Below are positions 33,759 to 35,295 of a stretch of DNA of 35,295 nt, one piece after another. The notes beneath the pieces were generated by a model that searched no databases, had not been told where the DNA came from, and was given only the letters and a program-made list of their open reading frames with translations. The stretch comes from Bacteroidota bacterium (lineage in GTDB: Bacteria > Bacteroidota > Ignavibacteria > SZUA-365), in the NCBI GenBank assembly GCA_014860565.1, contig JACZJN010000068.1:87152-122446 (forward strand), written 5' to 3'. The translations under genes and the position numbers were made by a program. Positions within the stretch are counted from its first letter, which is position 1; each line of letters opens with the position of its first letter.

Positions 33759-35295
33759 ATGAAGTATCGAGGCACTCCACTCCTCTTCTCCCTGCTCCTG
33801 CTCGCAAGCCCACTGCTTGCGCAGAAAGCGACGATTACCGGCGTGATCACCGATTCCAGGAGCGGTGAAACCCTGGTCGGCGTCAACGTCCTGGTAAAGG
33901 GAACATATTACGGCGCGGCGAGCGACATCAACGGACGCTTCACCATCCGCGACGTGAATCCGGGTGAATACACACTCGAACTTTCATTGATCGGCTACAA
34001 AAAAATTCAGAAGACGGGTCTCCAGGTAAATGCTGATCAACGCCTGGAACTCAATTTCAAAATGGATGAGACCATTCTCTCGCTCGGTGAGGAGGTGGTG
34101 ATCATCGGCCAGAAGCCACTGCTGGATATCGAAGAGACAGCGAGTTCGCGCACCGTTACCGCCGAAGATATCGCCGTGGCGGTCATTGAAAACGTGACCG
34201 ATGTCGTTGCTCAACAAACGGGTGTGGTGAAATCCGATGAAGGCATTCACATCCGCGGCGGACGTGCGTACGAAAATGCGTTCCTTCTCGATGGTATCTC
34301 TGTACAGGATCCGCTGGCCGGCACAGGCTTCGGGCTCCAGATCAGTGCAGCTTCCATCCAGGAACTCGAGGTCATCACGGGTGGCTTCAATGCTGAATAC
34401 GGGCAGGCGACCTCGGGCGTCGTCAACGTAACCACCAAGGATGCTGAAGAGCAATACACACTGTATCTCTCGCACAAGCGCGACAATCTTGGCTTCAACA
34501 CCGACACCCGCTCGAACTGGAATACGGATATTTCCGAGGCATCGTTTGGCGGACCGGAACCGATCACAAGCTTCCTGCTTCCTTCGATGGGAATTGATCT
34601 CCCCGGATCCATCTCCATTTTCGGCAACATGTACGCCGGATTCTCCGATGGATTCACGCGGCTGACCCCTGTCATCCGCGAAGGCCGCCCCACCGGCGAC
34701 TATCGCGAGATCAAGGCCGGGCAGCTGTATTCCAGCACCTTCGGCGGAACAGGTTTCGCACCGCGGCAGGACAACAACTGGTTCTGGCTTGGAAAAGTGA
34801 CATGGGCTTTCTCTCCCACCATGAAACTGCGCTATTCATACAATCAATCGGTCAGTATCAACCAGAACTCCCAATCGCTGCAAACCAATCTCGAATACGT
34901 CGAACCCAGTCCGGGGTATCAGTATGAATTTCAGAACATCCTCGACGGTGCGAACACCTATACGCACAACACGATATTCCATACGCTCAGCTGGACGCAC
35001 ACGCTCAACAACGTTTCATTCTATGAAGTCAAGCTCAGCCGTTTCTATACCAATCTGCGTGCCGACGCAAACGGGAAGGACTGGACGCAGTACGAGGAAC
35101 CCAAGGATCTGATCACTTTCCCGGTTGAGTACTATAACGAGAACACGCAGTACGTGGGCGTTATTCCGGGAGACGGGTTCTGGGACACCGGCAACGGCTT
35201 TACGTGGCATGATCACTACGTGGTTAACTACACGCTTAAAGGCGATTTCACAAGCAATCTCTCCGAGAAGAGCAAGTTCAAAGCCGGCTTCGACG
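33759..35295 (+). CDS. TonB-dependent receptor, N-terminal part (cut by window end)
   Basis: The first 512 residues of an outer-membrane receptor; the gene continues beyond the window. The signal is MKYRGTPLLFSLLLLASPLLA. Residues about 24-105 form a carboxypeptidase-regulatory-like domain (ITGVITDSRSGETLVGVNVLVKG), followed by a TonB-box-like EEVVIIG (111-117) and a plug domain (about 125-230) with IHIRGGRAYENAFLLDGI and QELEVITGGFNAEYGQATSGVVNV. Beta-barrel strands follow. Energised by TonB-ExbBD, such receptors import or bind large substrates; the substrate here is unknown. The ATG immediately follows the lipoprotein stop, indicating co-translation with the lipoprotein and, nine bases further upstream, the M4 peptidase. 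Confidence 0.95.
   Translation, partial: MKYRGTPLLFSLLLLASPLLAQKATITGVITDSRSGETLVGVNVLVKGTYYGAASDINGRFTIRDVNPGEYTLELSLIGYKKIQKTGLQVNADQRLELNFKMDETILSLGEEVVIIGQKPLLDIEETASSRTVTAEDIAVAVIENVTDVVAQQTGVVKSDEGIHIRGGRAYENAFLLDGISVQDPLAGTGFGLQISAASIQELEVITGGFNAEYGQATSGVVNVTTKDAEEQYTLYLSHKRDNLGFNTDTRSNWNTDISEASFGGPEPITSFLLPSMGIDLPGSISIFGNMYAGFSDGFTRLTPVIREGRPTGDYREIKAGQLYSSTFGGTGFAPRQDNNWFWLGKVTWAFSPTMKLRYSYNQSVSINQNSQSLQTNLEYVEPSPGYQYEFQNILDGANTYTHNTIFHTLSWTHTLNNVSFYEVKLSRFYTNLRADANGKDWTQYEEPKDLITFPVEYYNENTQYVGVIPGDGFWDTGNGFTWHDHYVVNYTLKGDFTSNLSEKSKFKAGFD

Overview
The window looks like a chromosomal piece of a Gram-negative bacterium of the Bacteroidota / Ignavibacteriota-Kapabacteria side of the FCB group. 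The reasons are four large exported proteins ending in type IX secretion (T9SS) sorting domains with the YPNP motif, a TonB-dependent receptor with an N-terminal carboxypeptidase-regulatory-like domain, a DUF3078-like protein, several lipoproteins, and moderately GC-rich coding sequence with few strong Shine-Dalgarno sites. The phylum is an inference from gene content; no rRNA or tRNA was seen to fix it.

Layout. 63-4630 (minus): PIG-L deacetylase, a GNAT-nitrilase fusion and a large exported protein of unknown function in a likely operon. 4822-8625 (plus): an aspartase fused to a cyclic-nucleotide-binding-like domain, then a two-domain acyltransferase resembling OlsF. 8732-11719 (plus): a secreted GH13 amylase-like enzyme, converging through a shared terminator on a DUF3078-like protein (minus). 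12792-15196 (minus): a two-gene ABC transporter. 15351-17177 (minus): an exported YCF48/BNR-type repeat protein with its own terminator.

17335-22686: a zinc/manganese ABC importer. The binding lipoprotein and ATPase genes (17335-18998) are separated from the permease gene (21856-22686) by three minus-strand genes (19070-21599) for pilin-like exported proteins, the middle one ending in a perfect SEC-C zinc-binding motif. This is the most unusual arrangement in the window.

22749-23153 (minus) is a small membrane protein. 23257-35295 (plus) is a long run of envelope and secreted proteins: two T9SS-type repeat proteins, a small lipoprotein, a thermolysin-family (M4) metallopeptidase, a large lipoprotein and the start of a TonB-dependent receptor cut by the window end. 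The last three genes are nearly contiguous and probably co-transcribed. There is no gene-free stretch above 300 bases; positions 1-62 hold nothing recognisable, and no CRISPR array, IS element or RNA gene was found.
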